Shown here in pieces: positions 17,945 through 27,022 of a stretch of 64,000 nt of DNA; position 1 is the first letter of the stretch, and each line of letters opens with the position of its first letter. Origin of the DNA: Sinomonas cyclohexanicum (lineage in GTDB: Bacteria; Actinomycetota; Actinomycetes; Actinomycetales; Micrococcaceae). The notes under the pieces were generated by a model that saw only the letters and a list, made by a program, of their open reading frames with translations, was not told where the DNA came from and ran no database searches. The position numbers and the translations under genes were made by a program. Location: contig NZ_AP024525.1 in the NCBI RefSeq assembly GCF_020886775.1, positions 4,154,001 through 4,218,000 of the forward strand, in the 5' to 3' direction.

Positions 17945-19079
17945 TTACTCCGTTGTCCATCGGTGGGGCGGGACGCGCACCTCCCGGAGGCGCAGGGGGA
18001 CGTTGGTTGCGAGGGCCAGCGGCCCTACCGAGCCCTCCTGATAGAGGGGAGAGAACTCCGCGGGGATCCATGATCTGGTGGGGTCGGGTAGGAGAGCGGT
18101 GAGCTCGTCCCGGTTCGCGGGAGCCTCGGCCCAGGAATGGAATACCCCCTCCGGGTACTCTTCGAGGCGGCCTGCTAGGTAGGGGCGGACTCCGTCCTCA
18201 TAGAGAGTGCCGAACCACATCCACCACACCGGATACGGCTTGAGGCCCACCCATTCGTACCGGAGCTGGGACGATAACCTGTACACGAAGATCAAGGACT
18301 TTGCCGCCTCTGCGTCCGGACCAGGGAACAGCTTTGTGCCTCTCCTGCTGTAGTTGCGCACCACCTCGGCCGTAGCGTGGAAGGCTCGCATCCCGCGCGC
18401 ATCACCCTCTCGCTGCTGCCTGATAGTCCCGAATGACACCCACGACACGGGAAAGGTGGCCTCGTCGACCCCGAAGAATCCGCCAACGGATTCTTGCCAT
18501 GTCTTGACGAAATCTTCCTCGCCGTCGCGGGCGAAGTTGCCTTGCGGAGGGGTGTGGGTCCCATAGCGGACTGGTAGGGCCTCGGGGAGGTGGGCTTCAG
18601 CCAGCCGGAGGTAGCGCCGCGGGAGGTCCTGGGGCATCTCGTCGGCGAGGCAATACCAGGCGAACTCGACCGCATCGGCCCGGGGATAGACCTTGAACTC
18701 AGCGGCAGGAGGTTCCTTGGGCTCTGCTCGTCCAGCACCGCCCCGAAGCAGGCTTTGGCCAGCTTCCTGGCGAACCGTACCGCGTGCGGGATTTCGGCCA
18801 CGTTCGTGCCCTCGACCAGGATCTGGAACATGGTCCGAACTCCCGGCAGGGCAGCGGCGACTTCTTCGGGCACATCATCGGCCTCGACCTCGAACGGGCC
18901 CTCTACCGTGAAGGAGTACTCCCGCTTGGCCCCTCGCAGCACATGCACCGCCCCCGGACCGGTATCAGGGACGCTGTCCGCGGGGTCCGGGTGCAGCCCG
19001 CGGATGTTGCCCACCAGCAGAAGCACCGTGCCCAGGACGTTCGGTGTGGGGGTGTAGACGGTCAGGTCGTATGACAACG
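17945..19079 (-). pseudogene. second copy of the immunity-like gene, frameshifted
   Basis: This is a tandem, diverged copy of the 409-aa gene upstream. It starts at TTG 19079 with AAAGGAG in front and reads SYDLTVYTPTP. It stays parallel to the intact copy to ACFGAVLDEQ. There the nucleotide match to the paralogue lacks 19 bases (between GGGCT and CTGCTCGTCC, near 18724), so the frame is lost. The correct continuation is in another frame (EPKEPPAAEFKVYPRADAVE) and runs to TAA 17945-17947. As it stands, the 3' piece could be translated alone from about 18637 (230 aa). Either the copy is dead or the sequence has an error. Confidence 0.75.
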
Positions 19080-19114
19080 GGGCTCCTTTCCAGGCGCGCT
19101 GCGCGGCGGGGGCG

Positions 19115-20344
19115 CTATGCGTTGCTGTCGTCGTCCGTCCAAGGCTGCGGCGGTACATGTGCCTCGCGGAGGCGTTGCGGCATCCACTCCGCGGTGCTGA
19201 CCGGCTGCACTACGCCGTCCTCGTAGACCGGGGTGAACCTCTCCGGGATCCACGGCCTGGCGGGGTCGGGCAGGAGTGTGGTGAGTTCGTCCCGGTTCGC
19301 CGGGGCGTCGGTCCACGAGTGGAAGACCCCCTCGGGGTACTCCTCGAGGTGGCCGGTGAGGTAGGGGCGAACTGCGTCGGCATAGAGGGGCCCAAACCAC
19401 ATCCACCACTGCGGGTGGGGCTTGAGCCCCACCCAATCCCCTTGGAGGGCGGAGTACCTGAACATCTCTGACGATCCGGAAAGTATGCGGGCTCGGTTGT
19501 TCTCGAGGATGTAGTTGCGCTGGACCTCGGCAGTGGCGTGGAATGCCCGGATCTCGATGGCGAACTGGATGAAGAACTGCTTCACCCGGGAACGCAGGCT
19601 CGCGTGCTCCAAGGCTTCCCGGGTGATGGTCATCCGCATGTCTCGGACGTCCCCTATCCGCTGCTCCCGGATAGGTCTTAGCGAAGCCCAGGACACGGGG
19701 GGGGCGGTATCCATGGCTAGGTCGCTGCCAACGGCCTGAACCCAGGCACTTTTGAAGCCTTCTTCGCCGTCGCGGGCGAAGTTGCCCTGGAGCGGCGTGT
19801 AGGTACCGTAGCGCACTGGGAGGGCCTCGGGGAGATGGGCCTCGGCCAGCCGGAGGTAGCGCCGCGGAAGGTCCTGGGGCATCTCGTCGGCGAGGCAGTA
19901 CCAGGCGAACTCGACTGCGTCGACCCGGGGATAGACCCTGAACTCGGAGGCAGGGGCGGGTTCTTTGGGCTGGGGCCAGACTTCGGAGGTCTGCTCGTCC
20001 AACACCGCCCCGAAACATGCTTTGGCCAGCTTCCTGGCGAACCGCACCGCGTGCGGGATCTCGGCCACGGCCGTGCCCTCGACCAGGACCTGGAACATGG
20101 TCCGGGCGCCCGGCACGGCAGCGGCGACCTCTTCGGGCACATCATCGGCCTCGACCTCGAACGGGCCCTCTACCGTGAAGGAGTACTCCCGCTTCACCCC
20201 GCGCAGCACATGCACCGCCCCCGGACCGGTATCCGGGACGCTATCGGTGGGGTCGGGTTGCAGCCCTCGGGTGTTGCCGACCAGAAGCAGGGCCACTTCC
20301 ATGGTCGGACGATCAGGGCTGTATACGCTGAGGTCATACGACAC
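19115..20344 (-). CDS. putative immunity protein for the ALF-repeat toxin (unknown family)
   Basis: A 409-aa soluble protein with no signal peptide or membrane helix. It starts at GTG 20344 (GGAGA upstream) with SYDLSVYSPDR, then a beta-rich first half and the repeated motif VEADDVPEEVAAA. The second half is rich in Trp and aromatic residues (GLKPHPQWWMWFGPLYADAV). I do not recognise a named family. It lies 45 bp downstream of the toxin gene in the same direction and is duplicated in tandem (next 35 bp on). Both are typical of immunity genes in polymorphic toxin loci. The immunity role is inferred from position and cytosolic character only. Confidence 0.6.
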   Translation of the reverse strand: MSYDLSVYSPDRPTMEVALLLVGNTRGLQPDPTDSVPDTGPGAVHVLRGVKREYSFTVEGPFEVEADDVPEEVAAAVPGARTMFQVLVEGTAVAEIPHAVRFARKLAKACFGAVLDEQTSEVWPQPKEPAPASEFRVYPRVDAVEFAWYCLADEMPQDLPRRYLRLAEAHLPEALPVRYGTYTPLQGNFARDGEEGFKSAWVQAVGSDLAMDTAPPVSWASLRPIREQRIGDVRDMRMTITREALEHASLRSRVKQFFIQFAIEIRAFHATAEVQRNYILENNRARILSGSSEMFRYSALQGDWVGLKPHPQWWMWFGPLYADAVRPYLTGHLEEYPEGVFHSWTDAPANRDELTTLLPDPARPWIPERFTPVYEDGVVQPVSTAEWMPQRLREAHVPPQPWTDDDSNA

Positions 20345-20389
20345 GAGGGTCTCCGTTCTCCGGTCTCGCGCTGGTTGCTCTGGGCGTCT

Positions 20390-23300
20390 TCATTTGGCGG
20401 GGCCGATAGTGCCGTCAAGGGAGTAGGGAAGGTCCCTGAGGATGATGTCCCCTCGACCGATGGCAGCCTGAATCTTCGCATCGCTCCTGATGGTGTCCCC
20501 ACGAACGTAGATGATGAGGTGAGCTTTCTTGCCGGGGTTCGAGGCGCTTGCGTAGGTGAGGAAATCTTCGATCTGCTTGGTCCAGCGGAGTTCTTTGACG
20601 TTCTTGACCTCGACGACATGGGTGATGACGTCGCCGAGTTCGTCGGTGGTCTTCTCGTAGGAGTCGGGGAACCGTTTCTTCGACATCCCGGGCACTTTGA
20701 CGGCCTTCTTCCCGGTGGGGAGGATGCCGAGGGCGTGTTCGGCCCAGCGGCCGATGAGGGAGATGCCTTGGGGTGGTTTGGCGTAGGCGGGGTTGATGTT
20801 GGGCATGGGGCAGGATCCGCTGGCGGTCGGCCGGATGAGGGGCTGTGCCCCTTCTCGGCCGCCTCCCCTGTACACGGCGGTCACCGCACCCGCGGTGGCT
20901 GCCGCGCCCCGGAATGCGGCCAGGGGTGTGCCGGGGAGGGCGCAGACGAGGTTGGCGGCGTTCTTCTCGACGGCGCGGATGGCGTCCTGGTGGCGGGTGA
21001 AGAACGCGGCGGCCTTGGGCAGGATGCGTCCGATCATGGCCAGGGCCTCGGCGGCCTTGAAGAGCTTGCCGACGGGCAGGAAGCCGATCAGGGCCATGCC
21101 GCAGGCTCCGATGTCGCCCTTGGTGAAGCAGTTGAGGATGTCGGTGACGCCGAAGAAGTCCAGCAGGAGCTGGCCGCCCTCGCGGATGATGAAGTCGACC
21201 ACGTCGCCCTCGGCGAGCACCTCGTGGGCCCTGCGGAGCTCTTCGGCGGCCTGGGGGCCGCCGGCGGCCTCGGCCGCGGCGAGTTCCTCGGTGGTGGCGG
21301 TGCCGGTGGTGTTGGCCGCGGCCCTGGCGAGGTTGGCGGCGGCGTCCTCCTCGCGCTGGAGGGTGGCTGCGGCGTCGACGGCCTCGGTGGCGGCCTGGGC
21401 GGCCGCGGCTGCGTCGGCTCCGGCATCGGCTGCGGACTGCTGCGCGGTTGCCGCGGCCTGGCCTGCCGAGGCCGCGGCCGCGGCGGCGTTGCTGGCCGAG
21501 GTCGCGGCGTCGGCGGCGTGGCGCTGGGCGGTCTTGGCGTCGGCGCGGGCCTGGTCGGCGGCCTGCCGGGCGGTGGCGAGGGACTGTGCCGCCTGGTCGG
21601 CGGAGGCCTTGGCCTGGTCGGCCTGGGTCACGGCGGTGGCGGCCGACGCGGCGGCGCTGCGGCTGTAGGCGGCGGCCTGCTGGGCGTACTGCTGGGCCTC
21701 GGCGCTGGCGTTGCGGGCGGTGGCTGCTGCCTGGGCCGCGGCGTAGGCGTCGGCCTGGGCCTGGGAGGCGAATCCGGCGGCCTTGGAGACGCTCGCGTCG
21801 ATCGCCGCGGCGTGGGCGGCGGCCTCCTGGTCGCGTGCTGCGGCCTCCTTGAGGCCGTACTTGATGAAGTGCCGCATCGCGGTGACGGGGCCGTCGAGGG
21901 CGACGGCCGCCGCGGCGCGGGCCTCGGGGCCTCCGGTGTCCAGGACGTAGGTGGCCTGGATGCGGTCGTCGAGGTCGTTGAGCCCCTGGTACTGCTCCTC
22001 GAGGAAGGTCCGCACCGCCGCGGGGTCGGGGCTGTCCAGGGCCGCGGAGGCGCCCTGGCGGACGTGGGAGCCTCCGGTGTCCAGCAGGTAGGTGACCCGG
22101 ATGCGCTTGTCGAGGGCCTCGAGCTGGTGCCGGCCGGTGGTGACGAACTCGGCGACGGCCTCCTCGCCGCTGTCCAGCGCCTCCTGGGCGGCGATGGAGA
22201 TGGCGAGGGGCTCCCGGTAGGCGTAGGCCATGGCCTCGTCGAACTGGTCCTGCTCGAGGGCGACCTGGCGGCCGGCGCGGAGGTACTCGACGATCCCGGC
22301 GTCACCGCCGACCAGGGCGGCCTCTGCCCCGGCCCTGACCCAGGGGCCGCCGGTCCTGGCCAGCCCGAGCAGGGCGCGCCGGGCAGCGGGCATGAGCGCG
22401 CCGATGTCTGCTCCGGGGGCGGCCAGGTCGGCCAGGAGCTGCTCGGTGGTGGCCGCGTCCGCGGCGGCCTGGTCCTTGGCGGCCTTCTGCGCGGCCAGGC
22501 GCGCGTCCTCGACCTGTCTGGCGGCGCTGGCCTGCCCTGATCCGTACTCGCGCTCGGCCGCGAGCCGGGCGGTGTCGGCCTCGCGGGCCTGGACGGCCGT
22601 GGAGCGGGCGAGGGCCACGGCGGCCGTGGCGGCATCGGCCGCGCCGATGGCGGCGTTGGCGGAATTGGTGGCGCGCTGGGCCGCGTCCGCGGCTGTGCCG
22701 GCATGGGCGGCGGCGTCGTCGGCCGCGGCGGCGGCGTTGTTGGCATTGGCGATGGCGGCCGCTGCGGCGGCGCTGGCGTCCTGGGCGGCCTGGGTGGCCT
22801 GGGCGGCGAGGGCGGCGACCTTCTGCACGGCCGCCTCGGCGCGGGCGGCGGCGTCCCCGGCCCTCTGCGCTGCTGCCCGGGCCTGGGCGGCCTGCTCGGC
22901 GGACACCCCGGATTCCTCGGCGGCGGCGGTGGCCAGCCCGGCGGCGTCGGCCGCATGCTGCCTGGCGCTGCCGGCGGCGTTGGCGGCGTCGAGCGACTGC
23001 TGGACGGCGGCCTTGGCTGCGTCGGCGGCGTCCTTGGCCAGCTGGGCGTTGCGGGCGGCGTCCCGGGACACCTCGGCCGCGGCGCGGGCGGCACCGGCCT
23101 TGCCGGCATCGGTGGCGGCAGCCGCGGCGGCGACCCATGCGTTGGAGGCGGCGATGTTCGCGCGGGAGGTCGCCGCTGCGGCGTTCGAGGCGGCCGTGGC
23201 CGCGGCCTGCATGGCCTGGCGGGCCTCCTGGGCCGCGCTGACCGCTATGCCCGCGGCCTGGGCGGCCTCGTCGGCCAGGGCCGCCGCGCGCCCGGCGGCG

Positions 23301-24229
23301 GCAGTGGCCCGCGCGGCGTTGCGCTGGCCGGCCTCGGCCTCGGCCTTGGCCCGGTCGAGTGCCTGCTTGGCGGCCAGCGACGCGGCGACGGCCTGCTTGG
23401 AGGCCTCCTCCGCGGCAGTCCGCTCGCTGCGGGCAAGATCGCTGGCGGACTTCGCCTGGTCCGTGAGCTGGCCGATGGTCGCGGTCTCGGCATCGCGGGC
23501 CGCGGCGACGTACTGCCCGTACCTCAGGAAGTCCTCGATGGCCTGGGCCGAGCCGGTGTCCAGGGCGGCACGGGCCGCGCGCCGGACCGTGACCGAGCCC
23601 GAGTCGAGCAGGTAGTAGGCCTTGATCCGGTTGTCCAGGTCCTGTGTCTGCTTCCGGCCGGTGAGGAGGAAGTCCTGGATCTGCTGCTCGCTGCCGTGGT
23701 CGAGCAGCTCGGACGCGGCGGCCCGCACATGCGGGGTGCCCGTGTCGAGCAGGAAGGTCAGCTGGATGCGGTTGTCCAGGACCCAGGCGCCCCTCCACCC
23801 TTGGGCGGCGAAGGCCGCCAGGGCCGCGTCGCTGCCCTCGTTCAGTGCCGCGGCTGCGCCCGCGCGGACGTGCTCGCCGCCGATCATCGACAGCTTCACG
23901 ATGGTGATGCGCAGGTCCTGGCGCAGGGCCTCGTCCTGCAGGCCCGGCCCGCCGCCGGTACCGAGGAACTCGTCCATCGCCCCGGGCCCGCCGAGCAGGG
24001 CCTGTTCGGCGGCCGCCCGCACGGTCGGCCCGCCGGTCTTCCACAGCCTCAGCAGCCCCGCGCCGTCGGCCGCCCGCGCCACCGGCACCGGGACGGGCAG
24101 CTGCCCGTCGTCGGCGCGGGCACCGGCGGGCACTGGGAACAGCCCCGCAACCAGGGCAACGGCCACGGCGGCTGCGGCGAACGCAAGCCAGCGGACCCGC
24201 AGCAGGGCACGGTGGAAGGCAGCACTCAT
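20390..24229 (-). CDS. secreted ALF-repeat polymorphic toxin with C-terminal endonuclease-like domain
   Basis: A 1279-aa protein. Residues 1-38 form a signal peptide (basic start, long Ala/Val core, PAGARA). Two clusters of ALF-type repeats (about 55-270 and 590-800) show the unit TGxxxVRxAAxxALxxGxxxxIxxFL, each followed by a long Ala-rich heptad-like coil. A hydrophobic stretch (about 1030-1095, with LNCFTKGDIGACGMALIGFLPVGKLF) precedes the last 130 residues. These carry DVITHVVEVKNVKELRW with E1207 and K1209, the ExK of a restriction-endonuclease-like (Tox-REase) fold. ALF-repeat proteins of actinobacteria are known carriers of variable toxin tips. Two immunity candidates follow directly. 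Delivery would be Sec-dependent. The toxin's target is predicted, not proven. Confidence 0.82.
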   Translation of the reverse strand: MSAAFHRALLRVRWLAFAAAAVAVALVAGLFPVPAGARADDGQLPVPVPVARAADGAGLLRLWKTGGPTVRAAAEQALLGGPGAMDEFLGTGGGPGLQDEALRQDLRITIVKLSMIGGEHVRAGAAAALNEGSDAALAAFAAQGWRGAWVLDNRIQLTFLLDTGTPHVRAAASELLDHGSEQQIQDFLLTGRKQTQDLDNRIKAYYLLDSGSVTVRRAARAALDTGSAQAIEDFLRYGQYVAAARDAETATIGQLTDQAKSASDLARSERTAAEEASKQAVAASLAAKQALDRAKAEAEAGQRNAARATAAAGRAAALADEAAQAAGIAVSAAQEARQAMQAAATAASNAAAATSRANIAASNAWVAAAAAATDAGKAGAARAAAEVSRDAARNAQLAKDAADAAKAAVQQSLDAANAAGSARQHAADAAGLATAAAEESGVSAEQAAQARAAAQRAGDAAARAEAAVQKVAALAAQATQAAQDASAAAAAAIANANNAAAAADDAAAHAGTAADAAQRATNSANAAIGAADAATAAVALARSTAVQAREADTARLAAEREYGSGQASAARQVEDARLAAQKAAKDQAAADAATTEQLLADLAAPGADIGALMPAARRALLGLARTGGPWVRAGAEAALVGGDAGIVEYLRAGRQVALEQDQFDEAMAYAYREPLAISIAAQEALDSGEEAVAEFVTTGRHQLEALDKRIRVTYLLDTGGSHVRQGASAALDSPDPAAVRTFLEEQYQGLNDLDDRIQATYVLDTGGPEARAAAAVALDGPVTAMRHFIKYGLKEAAARDQEAAAHAAAIDASVSKAAGFASQAQADAYAAAQAAATARNASAEAQQYAQQAAAYSRSAAASAATAVTQADQAKASADQAAQSLATARQAADQARADAKTAQRHAADAATSASNAAAAAASAGQAAATAQQSAADAGADAAAAAQAATEAVDAAATLQREEDAAANLARAAANTTGTATTEELAAAEAAGGPQAAEELRRAHEVLAEGDVVDFIIREGGQLLLDFFGVTDILNCFTKGDIGACGMALIGFLPVGKLFKAAEALAMIGRILPKAAAFFTRHQDAIRAVEKNAANLVCALPGTPLAAFRGAAATAGAVTAVYRGGGREGAQPLIRPTASGSCPMPNINPAYAKPPQGISLIGRWAEHALGILPTGKKAVKVPGMSKKRFPDSYEKTTDELGDVITHVVEVKNVKELRWTKQIEDFLTYASASNPGKKAHLIIYVRGDTIRSDAKIQAAIGRGDIILRDLPYSLDGTIGPAK

Positions 24230-24473
24230 GAGGTCCCCCAGGTACGGACGCGGAACGTCCGGCGAGTCAGTGAGCGAAGATGCGTAAGAACCCTGTCCGG
24301 TGCGGGGAAAGGGCCCTTGTGCCGCACACGCTACACGATCAGGCCCGGGCCGGGACCACCGCGGGGTTCGTTCCGCCGGGCTCTGCTACGATCCGTCCCA
24401 GCAGCGGCGCGCCCGGAGCACCGATTCCCCCGGCCCGCCCCTGCACGCATTCGCACTTCCAGGGGAGAACACA
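24230..24473. promoter_or_regulatory. divergent promoter region between toxin and secreted-protein genes
   Basis: 244 bp separate the divergent starts at 24229 and 24474. Both promoters must lie here; no clear -35/-10 pair or operator could be fixed by eye. Confidence 0.4.
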
Positions 24474-25043
24474 TTGGGGACACTACGCATCGGGGCAGCA
24501 GCCGCCGTGATCGTCGCCGGGACGGCAGGGGTCTCTGCGGCCCTGGCCGGTCCCGTCATGGCCGCCTGGCCGCAGACCGTCCAGGCACCGGCGGAGACCG
24601 ACCCCTCCGGGCCGGCGTTCACCGTCGAGGACTTCGTGCACCCGGGGGCGGGGGCCATCGGGGCCGAGCGGAGCATCGTCCTCAAGGACGGCAACGGGTA
24701 CCTCCAGTGGGCGCCCTGCCCGAGCGAGACGGACAAGAGCCTGATCCGCATCGACCACTCCGTCGCGCACCTGGCCCAGACCGACTGCTTCAGGATCATC
24801 GCCACCCCCGCGTGGCTGAGGCTGGAGATCACCGGCTCATTCGGCATCAACGCCGGTGCCGGAGACACGATCGTGACCAGCGTCCTGGACGGCCAGAGCG
24901 AGTCCCGGTCCGTGGAGGCAACCTGCCGCTCCACCGTGCGCGGGCTCACGGACAAGGCAACCGTCGTGGAGCTGCGCGTCAACCACCTCGGCACCACCCA
25001 GGACACCGCCTGCGACGCACCGGTCAGGATCGTGACCCCGTGA
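24474..25043 (+). CDS. secreted protein of unknown function
   Basis: A 189-aa protein. TTG 24474 was chosen because AGGGGAG lies seven bases upstream and a signal peptide begins at once (LGTLRIG, then an Ala/Val core ending near AGPVMAAWP). The mature part has four cysteines and alternating beta-like stretches; it looks like a small extracytoplasmic beta domain. No family is recognised. It is transcribed away from the toxin, and its stop overlaps the next gene (GTGA at 25040-25043), so the two form an operon. Confidence 0.65.
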   Translation: MGTLRIGAAAAVIVAGTAGVSAALAGPVMAAWPQTVQAPAETDPSGPAFTVEDFVHPGAGAIGAERSIVLKDGNGYLQWAPCPSETDKSLIRIDHSVAHLAQTDCFRIIATPAWLRLEITGSFGINAGAGDTIVTSVLDGQSESRSVEATCRSTVRGLTDKATVVELRVNHLGTTQDTACDAPVRIVTP

Positions 25044-26968
25044 GGCCGGCCCGGACCATGCGGGGGACCGCTTCCCTCGGCGCAGCCGCCGCCCTTGCCC
25101 TGGCGATGGGACTGCTGGCCCAGCCGGCAGCGCACGCGGTCAGCAACAGCCCCGCGGCCGCGGCCGGGACGGACCAGTACGTCGTCAAGGTCGACACCGG
25201 CGCAAGCACCTGCACCGGCGCCCTGATCGACCCACAGTGGGTTGCCACAGCTGCGAGCTGCTTCCAGGCGAACCCGGCCGACTACGCGTCCCTCGCCTCC
25301 GGCGTCCCCGCGGCCCGGGCCAAGGTCCTCCTCGACGCGGACACCCCCGCCAGGGACACGGCCGGCATCGGTGTCATCCACGTCGAACGCCACCCCGACC
25401 GCGACCTCGCACTCGTCAGGCTCGCCAGGCCCGTCAGCGGCGTCACCCCGCCCAGGATCGCCACCAACCCGCCCCAGGCCGGCGAGGCCGTCGCCTTCAC
25501 CGGATTCGGACGGACCCACGACACCTGGATCCCGGCCCAGAAGCACACCGGCGCCTTCACCGCCGGTGCCAGCGACGCCACCACCACCGCCTTCAGCCCG
25601 GCCACCCCAGGGGCCGCCCTGTGCGCGGGCGACAGCGGCGCCCCCGGCATCCGCACCACCCCGACCGGCCCGGAGCTGGTCGCGGTGAACAGCCGCAGCG
25701 GCCAGAAGGGCTGCCTCTACGCCAGCACCGCGACCACCGCGGACAGCGTGGGCAGCCGTGTGGACGACGCCGCCGCCTGGATCAGCTCGATGCTGGCCTT
25801 CGGCGCAGCCGACGGCTCCACCGCCCAGATCCGGGCCACCGGCAGCAACGGCAACTGCCTCACGCCCCGGGACGGGAAGGCCGAGACCGCACCCTGCCCG
25901 GGCAACACCGCCCGCAAGTGGCAGCTCACCAGGACCGGGACAGACGCCTACACGCTCAAGAACACCGCCACCGGCACCTGTCTGACCGGAGCAGCCGATC
26001 CCTCGGGCACCCCCCAGCTCTCCCTCGCAGGCTGCGACCCGGCCAACACGCTCGCCCAGTGGCAGCTGCAGCGCCTGGACGACGGCACTACCGCGATCAG
26101 GAACGCAGGCAACCAGGCCACCGCCCAGTTCCAGCCCACGGCCAGCACCGCCCCCACGACCCAGACCACCGGGACCAGTCCCACCGCGGCCTGGGTCCTT
26201 GGCTCCGGGGACTACTTCGACCTGAGCGCCTCCGACGTCGTGGCCGTGAGCCCCGACGGTGTCGCCTACAACCTGTACCAGTACGAGGCCACCGGGGTCC
26301 CCGGTCTGCTCAACGGCACCCAGATGGGCACCGGATGGACCGACCTCACCGCCGGGTTCGTCACCGACTGGAACGGCGACGGGTTCCAGGACCTCCTCGT
26401 GCAGTGGAACGACGGCAAGATCCGCCTCTACACCGGCTCCACCGCGCCCTTCGGCGGGTACACCGTGATCGGCCAGGGCTGGCAGGGCTGGAAGCTCAGC
26501 GTCGGACGCTGGAAGGACACCGACACCCGCCCCTCCATCGTCGCCTACAGCACCACCACCGGGACCCTGCGGCACTACGAGAACCTGAACGGGACCGGGA
26601 TCGGTGCCGCCACCGAGATCGGCCAGGGCTGGGCAGGGCTCGAGATCGTCCAGATGGACTTCGACAAGGACTCCCACACCGACATCGTGGCCAAGACCAC
26701 CGCCGGAGAGCTCAAGCTGTACCGCACCAACGGTGCAGGGACCTTCATCGCCGAGACCCCCGCCACGATCGGATGGGGCTGGGACGTCATCACCGCAATC
26801 TCCCCGACCTCCGGCTTCGCCGGCACAGGCACCACCGGAATGCTCGCCCGCACCACCGGCGGAGACCTGCGCTACTACCCGATCCTGGCCGACAGGGCCT
26901 GGGGCACACCCGTCACCGTGGGATGGGGCTGGGCACCCCTTCACATCTTCCGCTCCACCATGCCCTGA
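25040..26968 (+). CDS. secreted S1-protease-like protein with lectin-like and FG-GAP-like repeats; catalytic His replaced
   Basis: A 642-aa secreted protein; GTG 25040 overlaps the previous stop (ATG 25058 possible). A signal peptide (residues 7-33) precedes a trypsin-like domain (45-265). In the position of the TAAHC His it has TAASC with S73, while D122 (DRDLALV) and S199 (GDSGAPG) are kept, so the triad is incomplete. A ricin-B-like segment follows (about 270-375, two QW-type repeats KWQLTR and QWQLQR). FG-GAP/VCBS-like beta-propeller repeats come next (about 385-640, for example DWNGDGFQDLL and DFDKDSHTDIV with Ca-binding Asp loops). Likely a binding or scaffold protein rather than an active protease. 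Confidence 0.75.
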   Translation: MRPARTMRGTASLGAAAALALAMGLLAQPAAHAVSNSPAAAAGTDQYVVKVDTGASTCTGALIDPQWVATAASCFQANPADYASLASGVPAARAKVLLDADTPARDTAGIGVIHVERHPDRDLALVRLARPVSGVTPPRIATNPPQAGEAVAFTGFGRTHDTWIPAQKHTGAFTAGASDATTTAFSPATPGAALCAGDSGAPGIRTTPTGPELVAVNSRSGQKGCLYASTATTADSVGSRVDDAAAWISSMLAFGAADGSTAQIRATGSNGNCLTPRDGKAETAPCPGNTARKWQLTRTGTDAYTLKNTATGTCLTGAADPSGTPQLSLAGCDPANTLAQWQLQRLDDGTTAIRNAGNQATAQFQPTASTAPTTQTTGTSPTAAWVLGSGDYFDLSASDVVAVSPDGVAYNLYQYEATGVPGLLNGTQMGTGWTDLTAGFVTDWNGDGFQDLLVQWNDGKIRLYTGSTAPFGGYTVIGQGWQGWKLSVGRWKDTDTRPSIVAYSTTTGTLRHYENLNGTGIGAATEIGQGWAGLEIVQMDFDKDSHTDIVAKTTAGELKLYRTNGAGTFIAETPATIGWGWDVITAISPTSGFAGTGTTGMLARTTGGDLRYYPILADRAWGTPVTVGWGWAPLHIFRSTMP

Positions 26969-27022
26969 CCCGCAGCCCGCCACCACCGGACATCGCACGC
27001 ACACGAACGGAAAACCCGACCC

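Noticed and set aside
19835-22540. 901-codon plus-strand open frame, very Gly-rich
   Set aside because: It lies opposite the immunity and toxin genes and mirrors their Ala-rich codons; it has no domain, no ribosome site and an implausible composition.
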